In this document: positions 25,794-36,564 of the stretch, piece after piece
Position numbering within the stretch: the stretch's first letter is position 1
Layout: the number at the start of each line of letters is the position of its first letter
Source: Acidovorax sp.
Lineage (GTDB): Bacteria; Pseudomonadota; Gammaproteobacteria; Burkholderiales; Burkholderiaceae_C
NCBI RefSeq assembly: GCF_021287135.1
Contig: NZ_JAJTBB010000080.1
Coordinates: forward strand, 1-64,000
Length of the DNA stretch: 64,000 bases
Direction: 5' to 3'
Program-made: the position numbers and the translations under genes
The notes under the pieces: model-generated
Database searches by the model: none
What the model was told of the DNA's origin: nothing
Seen by the model: the letters and a program-made list of their open reading frames with translations, nothing else

Positions 25794-26000
25794 ATGAAGC
25801 CCGAACTTTTACGCCCCGCTTCGGCGGCAGCCAGGTACGACCTGAGCCGCCGCACCATCGCGCGCCGCATGCGCGATGACCCCGACTTTCCCAAACCCAT
25901 CCGCGTGAACAAGCGCTTGCTGCTTTTCAAGTGCTCCGAGCTTGACGCCTATTTCGACGGCAAGCGCACGCCCACCCGCAAGGAGGACCACTGTGTCTGA
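25794..26000 (+). CDS. AlpA-like transcriptional regulator (second)
   Basis: A 68-residue protein of standard AlpA length: LLRPASAAARYDLSRRTIAR, DDPDFPKPIRVNKRLLLFKC and SELDAYFDGKR give the helix-turn-helix and short wing. It is shorter than and clearly diverged from the AlpA-like protein 4 kb upstream. It heads the second gene run and overlaps the next gene by 8 bp, so it may turn on the virion-type genes that follow. Confidence 0.85.
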   Translation: MKPELLRPASAAARYDLSRRTIARRMRDDPDFPKPIRVNKRLLLFKCSELDAYFDGKRTPTRKEDHCV

Positions 26001-26550
26001 TGAAACCCTTTCGACCCTTGAGCGCCGTTGGGCGGCTGACGAAGAACGCCGCCGCGTGGGGGCGTCCATCGGTACACCGCAAGCGCGCCCTGTGCTGAGT
26101 GCCGAGGAACTCCGGCAGGCCGCACGCCTGGAGGCCGCCCGCGCCCTGCCCGATTCCCTGTTTATGGAGGATGCGCAGGTGCAGATCCTCCGTGCCGCCT
26201 ACGACTCCCGCCTTTTGGTCAGTGCCAATCGGGGCAGCATCAAGCGGTGGTTGATGGAAGAGCGCGAGCGCCTGGCCAATGAAATCGCCTCGCTGGAAAA
26301 GTCCCTGGCCTGGGCGGCTCTCGCCGATGGTGCGGGCAAGGATGCCTCCTTTGCCCTGGCCCGCGGTGAGCTGGCAGCCTTGGCGTCGGACAAGGCGCTG
26401 GTGCAGACCATTGACTCGGCCCTGGCACTGCTCGCCCTCCCGCCCGGAGGAAACGGCCGCATCGCGGATGAAGTGGGCCGCGCCCAACAAGCCCTGAATG
26501 AGCGTCTTTTTGAACTGAAGCTGTCGCACATCGATAGCGTGAAGGAATAA
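25993..26550 (+). CDS. Hypothetical coiled-coil protein
   Basis: A 185-residue protein starting at GTG with a near-perfect AAGGAGG 6 nt upstream, overlapping the AlpA-like gene. It is almost entirely helical: STLERRWAADEERRRVGASI, IKRWLMEERERLANEIASLE, and GRAQQALNERLFELKLSHID. No enzyme motif is present. It precedes the two large virion-type proteins by 3 bp and may be their assembly partner or chaperone; this is inference. Confidence 0.72.
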   Translation: MSDETLSTLERRWAADEERRRVGASIGTPQARPVLSAEELRQAARLEAARALPDSLFMEDAQVQILRAAYDSRLLVSANRGSIKRWLMEERERLANEIASLEKSLAWAALADGAGKDASFALARGELAALASDKALVQTIDSALALLALPPGGNGRIADEVGRAQQALNERLFELKLSHIDSVKE

Positions 26551-26553
26551 CCC

Positions 26554-28719
26554 ATGCGTGGATTTCGGACAATGAAAGAGCGCGAGGCTATCGAGTCCGC
26601 ACGGAGCCCCAGCGTTCGCGGCTTTGCCCCGGGCCGTGGTGCAGCTTTCGCCCAGGCGCAGAACCAAGCGCCCGACAGCATCCCGGCCATGATGAAACCC
26701 GGCGAGTTTGTGCTTCCGCCCGACACGGTGCACGCCATGGGCGGCCCGCAGGCGCTGCAGGACGTGGTGAATGCGACGCACGCACCCGTGGCGCGCGGCT
26801 TTGCCCCACGGGCTATGCGCGAGGAACCGCGCCAGTTCTTCGCCAATGGCGGACTGGTGGAGGACGAGAACCCCAAGCGCCCAAACAGCTTTGGCGATGC
26901 TGCTGCAGCGGCCCAGGACGCTGGTGTAACGCGGGTTGGCGGCCTTGCAAACGGCGACGCCAGTGCAAACCGTATCGAGCAGGTTCCGGCAGCCGTTGGA
27001 ATGCAGCCGGACCCGGCGGCCCCGCCACCGCCCGCACGCGGGTTGGCCCCGAACGTTCAACCGGCGCAGCCCGCGGAGCAGCCCACCACCTCCAGCGCAG
27101 TGCGGGGCTTCGCACCAGCCTCTCTGTCCACTGCTGCGCCCGGCGAGCCAGCCGCTGCTCCCACATCGGGAAACGTGACCCGTGTGGGCAACAGCTACTC
27201 CGGCGGAAACGTGGGCGGCGAAATCACCGTGAACGGCAACACGCCGGGCGGGGGCTCCGTGGTGGCCGATGGCCAGAAAACGCGCGGTTTCACCCCCGCA
27301 TCGGGCGGTGCTGCCGCAGCCCCCAACAACTGGAACGACACCATTGCGAAGGTGGAGGCCATGGGTTTCAAGCAGCGCCCTGCTCAGCCACTGGGGGAGC
27401 CCGGGGTTGCAACTGCGGTCGCCGAAGGCGGCGCAGGTGCCGGCCGGGGCTTTGTCAATCCTGCGCCCGCCCAGCCCGGAACGGCGCAGGCCCAGCAGGC
27501 AGCGGCCGACGCGGGCAAACAGACAATTCCCGGTGTGTACCAGCATGGCCGTGGGCAGTACAGCGATAACGCCTCTGGCATGGGCCTGCCGGCCGGGTTC
27601 ACCGGCCAGCCCAGCGCGCAGAACCAGGCCGCGGCCGACAACCTCGTGCGCGGCTTCACGCCGGGCGGTGGCGCGGCGCCGGCCCCCTCGACCGACACGG
27701 TGCGCGGCTTCGTGCCCGCGGGCATCAGCGCGCCCACGGTGCGGCACAGCGGCAACGACTGGCAGGCCCGCAACGACCTGCGCAATGCCCAGGTGTCGGC
27801 CAGCTCGATCACCCAGTCCGACAAATGGGGCAAGGGGCGCGACCGCACAGCCACGGCGAACTATGCGGCGCTGCTCCGCGCCGACCAGGCCGCACGCGGC
27901 GCCCAGCCGGGCCTGGACCAGGAAGCCATGCGCCAAAACGGAGGCCTCCAGCGCGAAGCCATGCAGCAGACTGGAGAAACCTCCCGCACCCGGTTGCAAC
28001 AGGCGCTTGCTGATATCCGGGAGCGTCGTGCAGCCGGGCAACAGGCCACGCAGAACGACCTGGCCCGCCAGCGCCTTGCCCTCGACACCGCGCGCGCAAG
28101 CCGCGATGGCGTGCCCACCGGCTACCGCCCCAGATCGGACGGCGCAGGGCTTGAGGCCATCCCTGGCGGGCCGGCTGACAAACCGCGAGACGCCAAGCTG
28201 ACCGAGGACCAAGCCAAGGCCGCAGGCTATGCCGTGCGCATGCAAAACGCGCTGTCTCAGCTTGACTCCATCGGCAAGGAAAACCCAGGCGCCACGCGGC
28301 CAGGGGCTGGAACTGCATTGCTGAACATGCTTCCCGAAGGGGCTGCAAACATGATGCGCCCCGAAGGTCGGCAGCGTGTCGAGGCCGCGCAGCTTGACGC
28401 CTTGGATGCTGCATTGACCCTCAACACGGGCGCGGCCTACACGCGCGAGCAGTTGCAGGGGCTGTCCCGCTCTTACTTCGCGCAACCTGGCGACAGCGAC
28501 AAGGTTGCAGCAGAAAAGCAGCTGCGATTGGGCAGCCTCATTGAAACCGCCCGGTTGCGTGCTGGCCCCCAGGGCGGACAGATGGCAGACGCAGCAATAG
28601 GACGCGCGCAACAGGGCATGGCCACGCCCGGGCAGCAGCGCATTGTGACGCGTACCGGCGCCCTCAATGGGCGCCGTGTGGTGCAGTACAGCGACGGGAG
28701 CATCAGCTATGCAGATTGA
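26554..28719 (+). CDS. Large virion-type protein with repeated RGF(A/T/V)P motifs
   Basis: A 721-residue Ala-, Gly- and Pro-rich protein. Residues about 45-60 read SIPAMMKPGEFVLPPDTVHA, a segment I know from phage tail and internal virion proteins. A short motif recurs along the first 400 residues: VRGFAPGRG, ARGFAPRA, ARGLAPNV, VRGFAPAS, TRGFTPAS, GRGFVNPA, VRGFTPGG and VRGFVPAG. The last 300 residues are helical, with QALADIRERRAAGQQATQ and ALTLNTGAAYTREQLQGLSR. There is no signal peptide or transmembrane segment. It overlaps the next gene by 11 bp. Likely an internal or ejected virion protein. Confidence 0.72.
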   Translation: MRGFRTMKEREAIESARSPSVRGFAPGRGAAFAQAQNQAPDSIPAMMKPGEFVLPPDTVHAMGGPQALQDVVNATHAPVARGFAPRAMREEPRQFFANGGLVEDENPKRPNSFGDAAAAAQDAGVTRVGGLANGDASANRIEQVPAAVGMQPDPAAPPPPARGLAPNVQPAQPAEQPTTSSAVRGFAPASLSTAAPGEPAAAPTSGNVTRVGNSYSGGNVGGEITVNGNTPGGGSVVADGQKTRGFTPASGGAAAAPNNWNDTIAKVEAMGFKQRPAQPLGEPGVATAVAEGGAGAGRGFVNPAPAQPGTAQAQQAAADAGKQTIPGVYQHGRGQYSDNASGMGLPAGFTGQPSAQNQAAADNLVRGFTPGGGAAPAPSTDTVRGFVPAGISAPTVRHSGNDWQARNDLRNAQVSASSITQSDKWGKGRDRTATANYAALLRADQAARGAQPGLDQEAMRQNGGLQREAMQQTGETSRTRLQQALADIRERRAAGQQATQNDLARQRLALDTARASRDGVPTGYRPRSDGAGLEAIPGGPADKPRDAKLTEDQAKAAGYAVRMQNALSQLDSIGKENPGATRPGAGTALLNMLPEGAANMMRPEGRQRVEAAQLDALDAALTLNTGAAYTREQLQGLSRSYFAQPGDSDKVAAEKQLRLGSLIETARLRAGPQGGQMADAAIGRAQQGMATPGQQRIVTRTGALNGRRVVQYSDGSISYAD

Positions 28720-30886
28720 CCCCAACAAGGTGCAGTGGGACAGCCCCTCTCAATCCGCGGAAAGCCCCAGCGGCACCGCCGACATCGACGCTAGCAAGGT
28801 GACGTGGGACGGCCCTGCCGCCGCCAGCCCGTCGGTATCCGGAGCGGCATCCAGCGAAACCGCCCCGGGCATCGCGCAGCGCGTGGTGAACGGCGGCAAG
28901 GAGCTGGCCCGACAGGCAGGATTGGCCGTGCGCTACGGTATGGAGGGCATGGGCCAGGCGGCGGAAGTCGTGACCGAGCCCGTGCGCCATCTCGTGACCG
29001 ACCCCGCCATGCGCGCCTTTGGAGCCCCAGAAGGCAAGCCCCTGGGCAAGACCGCGGAGGGTTTCGCCGATGCCGTCGGCCTACCCAAGCCAGCGAACGA
29101 GACTGAGCGCGTGGTGGGAGATGCGACGCGCTTCATGGCTGGCGGCGCTGGCATGGCCGGTGCGGCCCGCCAGGTGGCACGGGTGGCAGCGGCGGGACCG
29201 CTCCAAGCCGCCGCCGAACTGATGGCGGCCAATCCTGGAACACAGATTGCCAGCGCGGCAGGAGCTGGCGCTGGTTCTGGCATTGCACGCGAAGCGGGCG
29301 GCGGCGATGGCTGGCAGATCGCGGCGGGCCTCGCAGGCGGGTTTGCCGGTGCTGGCGCGGCGCAGGCCGCCCGCTCTGCCGCCGGGGCCGTGAGCCGCAT
29401 GCTGCCCGCCGGTGCGCAGGCGGTTGACCAGCAGATTGAGCAGGCCCTGGGCCGCGCCGGTGTGAACTGGCAGGACGTGCCCGAGCGCATCCGCCAGAGT
29501 CTGCGGGCCGAGGCTGGGCGGGCCATGGGGCCGGGCGATTCGCTGGACGCTGGGGCGCTTTCTCGCCTGCTGGACTTCCACCGGGTGGGGGCTGCGCCCA
29601 CGCGCGGCACGCTGTCGCTTGACCCGGTGCAGATTACCCGCGAGCAGAACCTTGCCCGCATGGGCGCGAACGCCAGCGACGCCGGATTGCACGGGCTGGC
29701 AAGGGTGCAGAACGAGAACAACGCCACGCTGATAGAAGGGATGAACCGCCTGGGCGCTGGTGGTGCTGACGATGCTCATGCAGTGGGGGCGCGCGCCATC
29801 GGTGCTCTGCAGCGTGGCCTCGATTCCGACCGGGCGGCCGTCGATACCCTGTACAGCCAGGCGCGGGACAGCGCGGGCCGCTCGTTCCCCTTGGATGGCC
29901 GCGCTTTCACCGCGCAGGCCAGCAAGCTGCTGGACGATGCGCTGCTGGGTGGTGCGCTGCCGCCGTCGGTCAGCCAGCACCTGAACCGCATTGCTGCCGG
30001 CGAAGTGCCGTTCACGGTGGACTATGCGGAACAGCTCAAGACGGCCATGGGCAGGCTGCAACGCGGCACCAACGACGGGCAGGCCCGCATGGCCCTGGGG
30101 CTGGTGCGGCAGGCATTGGACGATACCCCGGTTTTGGAGCTGGGGCGGGGGAGCCCCGCCGCTGGTGCGCGGGCCGTGGGAGGCGGGCAGCCTTACGCGG
30201 GAGGTGTGGAGTTGGGCGAGCAGGCGCGGCAGGCATTCGACCGCGCTCGCCTGTCCAACCGCGACATGATGCAGCGTGTGGAGCGTATCCCCGGCCTGCG
30301 CGCCGTGTACGAGGGCAGCGCCGCGCCGGATGACTTCATTCGGCGGTATGTCCTCGACCGCAGCGCGAAGACAGAAGACACCGGGCGGCTGGCGGAAGAA
30401 CTGCGCCGCAGCGACCCCGCCGCCCTGGACGCTGTGCGGGGCAGCATCGCGGCGCACCTGAAAGCGGCCGCTATCGGTGCGGCATCCGATGAAACCGGGC
30501 GGTTCAGCGCCAGCGGCTACAACCGTGCCTTGCTGGCCCTGGGGCCGCGCAAGCTGGGGCAGTTTTTCAGCCCCGAAGAAATCGCCCAGCTCAAGGCCGT
30601 GGGCAAGGTGGCGCAGTACACCACGGTGCAGCCTGTGGGATCGGCCGTGAACAACAGCAACTCCGGCGCGCTGCTGATGGGCCGGGGGCTGGACTTCCTT
30701 GACCGCCTGGCATCCAAGGTGCCGCTGCTCGGGATCGGCCCCACGGTGTCCACAGTGACCCGGGGCGTGCAGCAGCGCCAAGCGCAGGACGTGGGCGCGG
30801 CCCTGGTGCGCCGCGCTGCGCAGGATGGACGCCGGGCGCCCTCCATGACGTTTGGGGCCTTGATGGCTGTGGAGGGCGGCCAGTGA
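28709..30886 (+). CDS. Large virion-type protein, probable ejection/internal protein
   Basis: A 725-residue protein. It starts MQIDPNKVQWDSP and repeats the theme as DIDASKVTWDGP, an N-terminal pattern seen in podophage internal or DNA-transfer proteins. A Gly/Ala-rich hydrophobic stretch at about 150-240 (AELMAANPGTQIASAAGAGA, GLAGGFAGAGAAQAARSAAG) could insert into or cross a membrane. The remaining 450 residues are helical. The start overlaps the upstream gene and the stop overlaps the next, so all three are translated together. No lytic-transglycosylase motif was noticed. Confidence 0.7.
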   Translation: MQIDPNKVQWDSPSQSAESPSGTADIDASKVTWDGPAAASPSVSGAASSETAPGIAQRVVNGGKELARQAGLAVRYGMEGMGQAAEVVTEPVRHLVTDPAMRAFGAPEGKPLGKTAEGFADAVGLPKPANETERVVGDATRFMAGGAGMAGAARQVARVAAAGPLQAAAELMAANPGTQIASAAGAGAGSGIAREAGGGDGWQIAAGLAGGFAGAGAAQAARSAAGAVSRMLPAGAQAVDQQIEQALGRAGVNWQDVPERIRQSLRAEAGRAMGPGDSLDAGALSRLLDFHRVGAAPTRGTLSLDPVQITREQNLARMGANASDAGLHGLARVQNENNATLIEGMNRLGAGGADDAHAVGARAIGALQRGLDSDRAAVDTLYSQARDSAGRSFPLDGRAFTAQASKLLDDALLGGALPPSVSQHLNRIAAGEVPFTVDYAEQLKTAMGRLQRGTNDGQARMALGLVRQALDDTPVLELGRGSPAAGARAVGGGQPYAGGVELGEQARQAFDRARLSNRDMMQRVERIPGLRAVYEGSAAPDDFIRRYVLDRSAKTEDTGRLAEELRRSDPAALDAVRGSIAAHLKAAAIGAASDETGRFSASGYNRALLALGPRKLGQFFSPEEIAQLKAVGKVAQYTTVQPVGSAVNNSNSGALLMGRGLDFLDRLASKVPLLGIGPTVSTVTRGVQQRQAQDVGAALVRRAAQDGRRAPSMTFGALMAVEGGQ

Positions 30887-31260
30887 ACACGCCTGCACCT
30901 ACCAGCACCCAGCGCATCTACGACGCAGTGTGCGAGCTGCATGCCTTGGAGCAGGTGGCCACGCGCGAGACGGTGGCCGATCTGACCGGGCTCAAGCTGG
31001 CCATCGTCGACGACCGCCTGCGTGCCCTGATGGATGACGGCCGGGTTAAGCGCGTGCTGCGCGGCGTGTACGTGCCCGTGGAGGTGCATCCGCCAGCGCG
31101 CAGCATCAGCAAAACCGTGCTGACGGACGGGACGGTGAAGATTGAGATTGGCGACGAGGTTTTGACCCTGACGCCGCGCGAGGACCGGGCACTGGCGATG
31201 CTGCAGGCCGGGGCAGTTATGCAGGTGCTGGGGATTGCCACGGGTAGAGCCGCCACCTGA
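30883..31260 (+). CDS. Small winged-helix-like protein at the end of the element
   Basis: A 125-residue protein starting at GTG within the stop of the upstream gene. RIYDAVCELHALEQVATRET, VADLTGLKLAIVDDRLRALM and GRVKRVLRGVYVPVE form a winged helix-turn-helix with wing. The C-terminus has VKIEIGDEVLTLTPREDRAL. It may regulate the late run or package with it. It is the last gene before the right attachment site. Confidence 0.75.
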   Translation: MNTPAPTSTQRIYDAVCELHALEQVATRETVADLTGLKLAIVDDRLRALMDDGRVKRVLRGVYVPVEVHPPARSISKTVLTDGTVKIEIGDEVLTLTPREDRALAMLQAGAVMQVLGIATGRAAT

Positions 31261-31645
31261 CGAAGCCCAGTCCCTTCCTCCACGAGCATCGTGGGCGCAG
31301 TTTTGAGCCCAGGTCTACTGGGTTCCCGCGTCCCGACTCGAAGCACGTCCGCATGTTCCCCCCCAGGCTGTGATCCTGGCCGGAGCACGGCAACATGCTG
31401 CCGAAAATGAGGAGACTTTGAGTTTTGGCGGTATTTTTGGCGGTACTTTTCAGAAATAGAAACTCAATCGCAAGCGTTCATGGGGCTTGGAGCAATTGAC
31501 TCGATACCCTCCGGGGCCAAGCCGCCACCCCTGCACGCCTTCCCCCTTCACGCCGTCACGCCGTCACGCCGTCACGCCTTTGCAGCGTGTCCCACGCCCG
31601 GTAAACGCACGGCGGTCGCCCGCGCGCGCGTGCCGGCCGCGGGCC
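31261..31645. other. Right boundary region of the element
   Basis: No gene was recognised. It holds an 8-bp hairpin GAGCCCAG/CTGGGTTC (31305-31325), two TGGCGGTA(T/C) sites (31426-31446), the attachment copy at 31501-31520, and 3.5 tandem copies of the 8-mer CGCCGTCA at 31551-31578 just outside. Confidence 0.55.
31501..31520. other. Right attachment site, imperfect copy of the tRNA-Arg 3' end
   Basis: TCGATACCCTCCGGGGCCAA matches the tRNA 3' end with two substitutions and a 3-base deletion. As the displaced, non-functional copy it is free to decay. It lies 55 bp beyond the terminal pair of TGGCGGTA sites. Confidence 0.6.
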
Positions 31646-33520
31646 TCAATCGGTTTCTTCAAACACCAGCGATGGCGGGGCCATGATGCGCGCGGTGTCT
31701 CCCAGGGCTTCCAGCAGGTGGTTTGCGAAGTAGCTGTTTTGCGTGTCGGGTTCCAGCGCGGCCACGGCCAGGTTGGCCCGGGGCTGGTTCAGCGGCACGT
31801 AAAAGCTGCCTGCCGGGACGTCGATGGCGCTGCGCACCGGCGATACCTCCACCCGCACGATGCCGGTTCCTCCCGCGATGGTGCCGATCACATCTTGGCG
31901 GCTGCCGGCTTCCCGGGCGGTCTCGCGGTAGATGTCGGCCAGGGCCGAGCCGGGCTCGGCCACGCGCATGACCTGCAGCCCCAGAAGCCGCAGGCGCTCG
32001 ACCGCGGTGGTCGACTGGGCTGACAGCCAGTAGCCGCAGGGCCGTGCGCGGGTCTTGGTCGGCCGCAGGGCCAGCGAGGAGTTCCATTCCACGCGAAGGG
32101 GGCGGTCGGCGCCGGTCTGGGGATCGAGGAAATCCAGTTCCCGCTGGGTGGGCGTGGCCTCGGCTTCGACGACCACCTGGTCCCGGCAAGCCTGCGCGCT
32201 GATGTCGCGCGCGACGAAGGAGCGAACCTGCTCCAGGCTGCTGGCGCGCTCGGCCGTGCTGCGCAGGGCGCTGGCGATGGCCGTGACCTGTGCGTGCACG
32301 CGGCGCTGGATGTGCATGCGCCCGATGCCGACGCCGCGGGTCTCGATCAGCAGGCTGACGGTGTTCTTCAGCCCGTTCACGTTCCGTCCGGTGTCGGGCT
32401 GCGTGCCGCCCATGGAGATGCGCTTGTCTTCCAGGTTGGTCGAGGTGGTGTAGTACCAGTCGCTGGTCAGGCCCTGGGCCTTGAGCGCGGCGACCATGGG
32501 CGGGTGGTACCACTCCTGCGAGGCCTTGGTCAGGAACTCGGGGTAGTTGGCGGTGGTGGCGTATTGCAGCAGCGCGTCATAGCGCTGGATGGCGTTGAAT
32601 TTCTGGAGGTAGCGCCCCACGACGGTGTATTCGTGAGCGTCCACGACCAGAATGGGGCGGTAGTCGTTTACCACCTGGGCCAGCGCGCGGGCTTCGGGCG
32701 TGTGCAGCAGCAAATGGTCGCGGTTCATGTCCACGCCGTTGGCCGTGACGCGGGTGCCGGCAGAGGCGCCGTCCGGGTTGGCCCGGGGCACTATCACCAC
32801 ATTGATGCGGTCCAGCAGGGGCTCCAGCAGGCCCTGGACCAGTTCGCGGCTGATCACCAGCAAGGCTTCGCTGCCTGCGGGCTCGTCACCGTGCTGCTGG
32901 CCGATGAGCACCACCGTGGGGCGGCCGCTTGTGTCCAGTTGCGCAGGCTCCGTGCCGCCAGCGCGGGTGGCGAGCAGGCCGAGGAGGGGCTCGCCCCGTT
33001 GCGACATGCCCAGATTGAGCAGCTTGGTACGGGTGGGGCCCTTGGGGGCAGGGTCGGTCAATGACCGCAGCCATTGCCCGAGTTCGGCATTGGTGGTGAA
33101 GGCCCTGCGGTCCGCGCCCAGGCCGGGGGTGCTGTACGCCACCGGCGGATCGGGAAACCGGGCCGCCACGGCGGCGGAGTAGGGAGGCGCCATCGGCGCT
33201 TCGTCCTGCACCACCAGCGGTGTGGGGGGCGCCAGCGGACGGGTGACCGCGCCGGTGCGGGGCTGCTGGGGCGTCTGGCCCAGCGGTGCCGGGACCACCG
33301 TGCCGGGTTGCGAACGCGGCAGCGGTGCCGGCGCGCCCGCAGTGCGTGCGGCCGACGAGGAAGAGGAGGGCCAGGGGGGCAGCGGGGTACTGGAGCACGC
33401 CGCGAGCAGCGCCGCCGCCAGCAGCGTTGCGGCTTTCCAGGGAGCGCGCCCTGCGGCGGAAACCGGCAGGCCTGGGGCGGCTGCGGCTGGCGGCTGGTGC
33501 GAAAGGGGTTGCTTGTTCAT
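31646..33520 (-). CDS. M14-family zinc carboxypeptidase-like lipoprotein
   Basis: A 624-residue exported protein. A lipobox (LLAAALLAAC) gives a probable lipid-anchored Cys near residue 41, followed by a Ser/Pro-rich linker of about 90 residues. The M14 catalytic domain spans about 135-420. It has the zinc site HGDE in LIGQQHGDEPAGSEALL, the third zinc ligand probably in LVVDAHEY, and substrate-binding RANPDGASAGTR and GVDMNRDH. LIETRGVG supplies the catalytic Glu. It probably trims peptides or cell-wall material in the periplasm. Confidence 0.9.
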   Translation of the reverse strand: MNKQPLSHQPPAAAAPGLPVSAAGRAPWKAATLLAAALLAACSSTPLPPWPSSSSSAARTAGAPAPLPRSQPGTVVPAPLGQTPQQPRTGAVTRPLAPPTPLVVQDEAPMAPPYSAAVAARFPDPPVAYSTPGLGADRRAFTTNAELGQWLRSLTDPAPKGPTRTKLLNLGMSQRGEPLLGLLATRAGGTEPAQLDTSGRPTVVLIGQQHGDEPAGSEALLVISRELVQGLLEPLLDRINVVIVPRANPDGASAGTRVTANGVDMNRDHLLLHTPEARALAQVVNDYRPILVVDAHEYTVVGRYLQKFNAIQRYDALLQYATTANYPEFLTKASQEWYHPPMVAALKAQGLTSDWYYTTSTNLEDKRISMGGTQPDTGRNVNGLKNTVSLLIETRGVGIGRMHIQRRVHAQVTAIASALRSTAERASSLEQVRSFVARDISAQACRDQVVVEAEATPTQRELDFLDPQTGADRPLRVEWNSSLALRPTKTRARPCGYWLSAQSTTAVERLRLLGLQVMRVAEPGSALADIYRETAREAGSRQDVIGTIAGGTGIVRVEVSPVRSAIDVPAGSFYVPLNQPRANLAVAALEPDTQNSYFANHLLEALGDTARIMAPPSLVFEETD

Positions 33521-33661
33521 CGTGGTTGTACCCTTGAAGGCCTTGAAAGGGGCGCGTTGCGACGGCGATGTTACCTGCCCGCTTCTGCGGGACAGCCGCG
33601 CCGTACATTCAGTTGCAAACGTGCGGGACGGGGCTGCACCCCGGATGGCGCAGGAGGTGCT

Positions 33662-34753
33662 TCACGCTCCGGGCAGGGCGGGTTCCGCAGCCTGGGCCGG
33701 GCCTCCCGGTAGCGCCTGCTGGGGTTCCATGGCCAGGCGCAGCAGCGCCCGCACGAAGCCGTGGTCCGAGCGGGTGCGGTCGCGGCCTTCGTGCAGGTGG
33801 TCGTTGAAATAGTCCACGCGCCGGACGTCGCCAATGCTGTTGCGGCCGTTGCGCACGAACTCTTCGCTCACGAGAATCTGGTCCAGCACGCTGGGCGTGC
33901 CTTGGTGGATGTGGGAGAAGGCCACGTCTTTCTTGAGCGCCGAGTCCCCCTGCAGCTCGTAGGCGTTGAACAGCGCCACGTCACGTGCCGAGCGGTCGTA
34001 GGCCACCTCGTTGGTGGCGCACAGCAGTTGGGTGGTCACGCTGTCGGGCGTGTCGTTGAAGTCGCCCAGCACCACCAGCGGCACGCTGGTGCGGTGCAGC
34101 AGGTCGATCACCAGGCACCGCAGGGCCATGGCCTCGGCCCCGCGCATGATCAGTGCGCGCAGCGACGCCAGCGCCATGATCTTGTGGTCGTCGCGGTCTT
34201 CCAGCGGGTTGCCCAGCGCGTCCTGCAGGAATTTCGGGCGTTTGGATTTGAGATGGGCCGTCAGCACATTCAGGCGCTGGCCGTGCTTCATGCGCAGTGT
34301 CGCCACCAGGGGCGGGCGCTCAAACCGGGTGTGGCGGCCGAGGCCAGGCACTGCCACCTCAAAGCCGGGGGGAAAGTCGGCAAACGACTGCAAGGCTTCC
34401 ACCTTGAGCCGTGTGGCAATGCCGACCCGTGGCGTGCCTTGGGCGCCGTGCTGCGTGGCGTTGTTTTCCGCACCGGGCACGGCCACGAAGCCGTAGCGCA
34501 GGCCGCTGCGTGCCAGTGCGCCCTTGAGCGCCGCTTCGTCCCACACCTCCTGCACGGCGAGCACGTCCGCATTCAGCACCCGGAAACGCTCGCCCAGCCA
34601 ACTGAGCTTGCGCTCAAACTCCGTGGCTGTGTAGGCGTCCTGGTTGGGATAGAACATGCGCCCGGCATTGGCCAGGTTGAGCACGTTGCAGGTGGCCACC
34701 ATCAGGGTGGCCAACGGGAGAAGCGGGTCGTTGGGGCGCATGGGCCCAAGCAT
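33662..34753 (-). CDS. Endonuclease/exonuclease/phosphatase-family protein
   Basis: A 363-residue EEP-fold hydrolase. I see the metal/catalytic motifs: CNVLNLAN, LAVQEVWD (Glu), LLVVL-type strand then LGDFNDTPDSV (GDFN), and SDHGFV at the C-terminus (SDH). No signal peptide is present, so it is likely cytoplasmic. Substrate could be DNA, RNA or a phospho-ester and cannot be chosen from sequence. The start may instead be the Met four codons later (MRPNDPLL). Confidence 0.87.
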   Translation of the reverse strand: MLGPMRPNDPLLPLATLMVATCNVLNLANAGRMFYPNQDAYTATEFERKLSWLGERFRVLNADVLAVQEVWDEAALKGALARSGLRYGFVAVPGAENNATQHGAQGTPRVGIATRLKVEALQSFADFPPGFEVAVPGLGRHTRFERPPLVATLRMKHGQRLNVLTAHLKSKRPKFLQDALGNPLEDRDDHKIMALASLRALIMRGAEAMALRCLVIDLLHRTSVPLVVLGDFNDTPDSVTTQLLCATNEVAYDRSARDVALFNAYELQGDSALKKDVAFSHIHQGTPSVLDQILVSEEFVRNGRNSIGDVRRVDYFNDHLHEGRDRTRSDHGFVRALLRLAMEPQQALPGGPAQAAEPALPGA

Positions 34754-34797
34754 CGCACAACGGGCAGCGGCGCCTGCCGCGCTCGCCCATGGCCGGC

Positions 34798-36564
<1,767 letters not shown>

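Larger units (their letters stand above)
17613..31520. mobile_element. Integrative element in tRNA-Arg (satellite-like or reduced prophage), about 13.9 kb
   Basis: Bounded by the tRNA-Arg 3' end and an imperfect copy of it. It carries, all on the plus strand, an integrase, small unknown genes, two AlpA-like regulators, a CHC2 zinc-finger protein, a RepA-type ATPase with iteron-like repeats, and two large virion-type proteins. Short TGGCGGTAT sites occur near both ends with the same 12-bp spacing. I found no terminase, portal, capsid, tail or lysis gene. All frames are intact, which argues against simple decay. The exact boundaries are inferred from the repeat. Confidence 0.78.

Noticed and set aside
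17613-31520. Calling the element a complete prophage
   Set aside because: No terminase, portal, capsid, tail-tube or lysis gene was found in any frame.
31551-31578. Tandem CGCCGTCA units as a possible CRISPR array
   Set aside because: The units are 8 bp, directly adjacent and without spacers; a simple tandem repeat.
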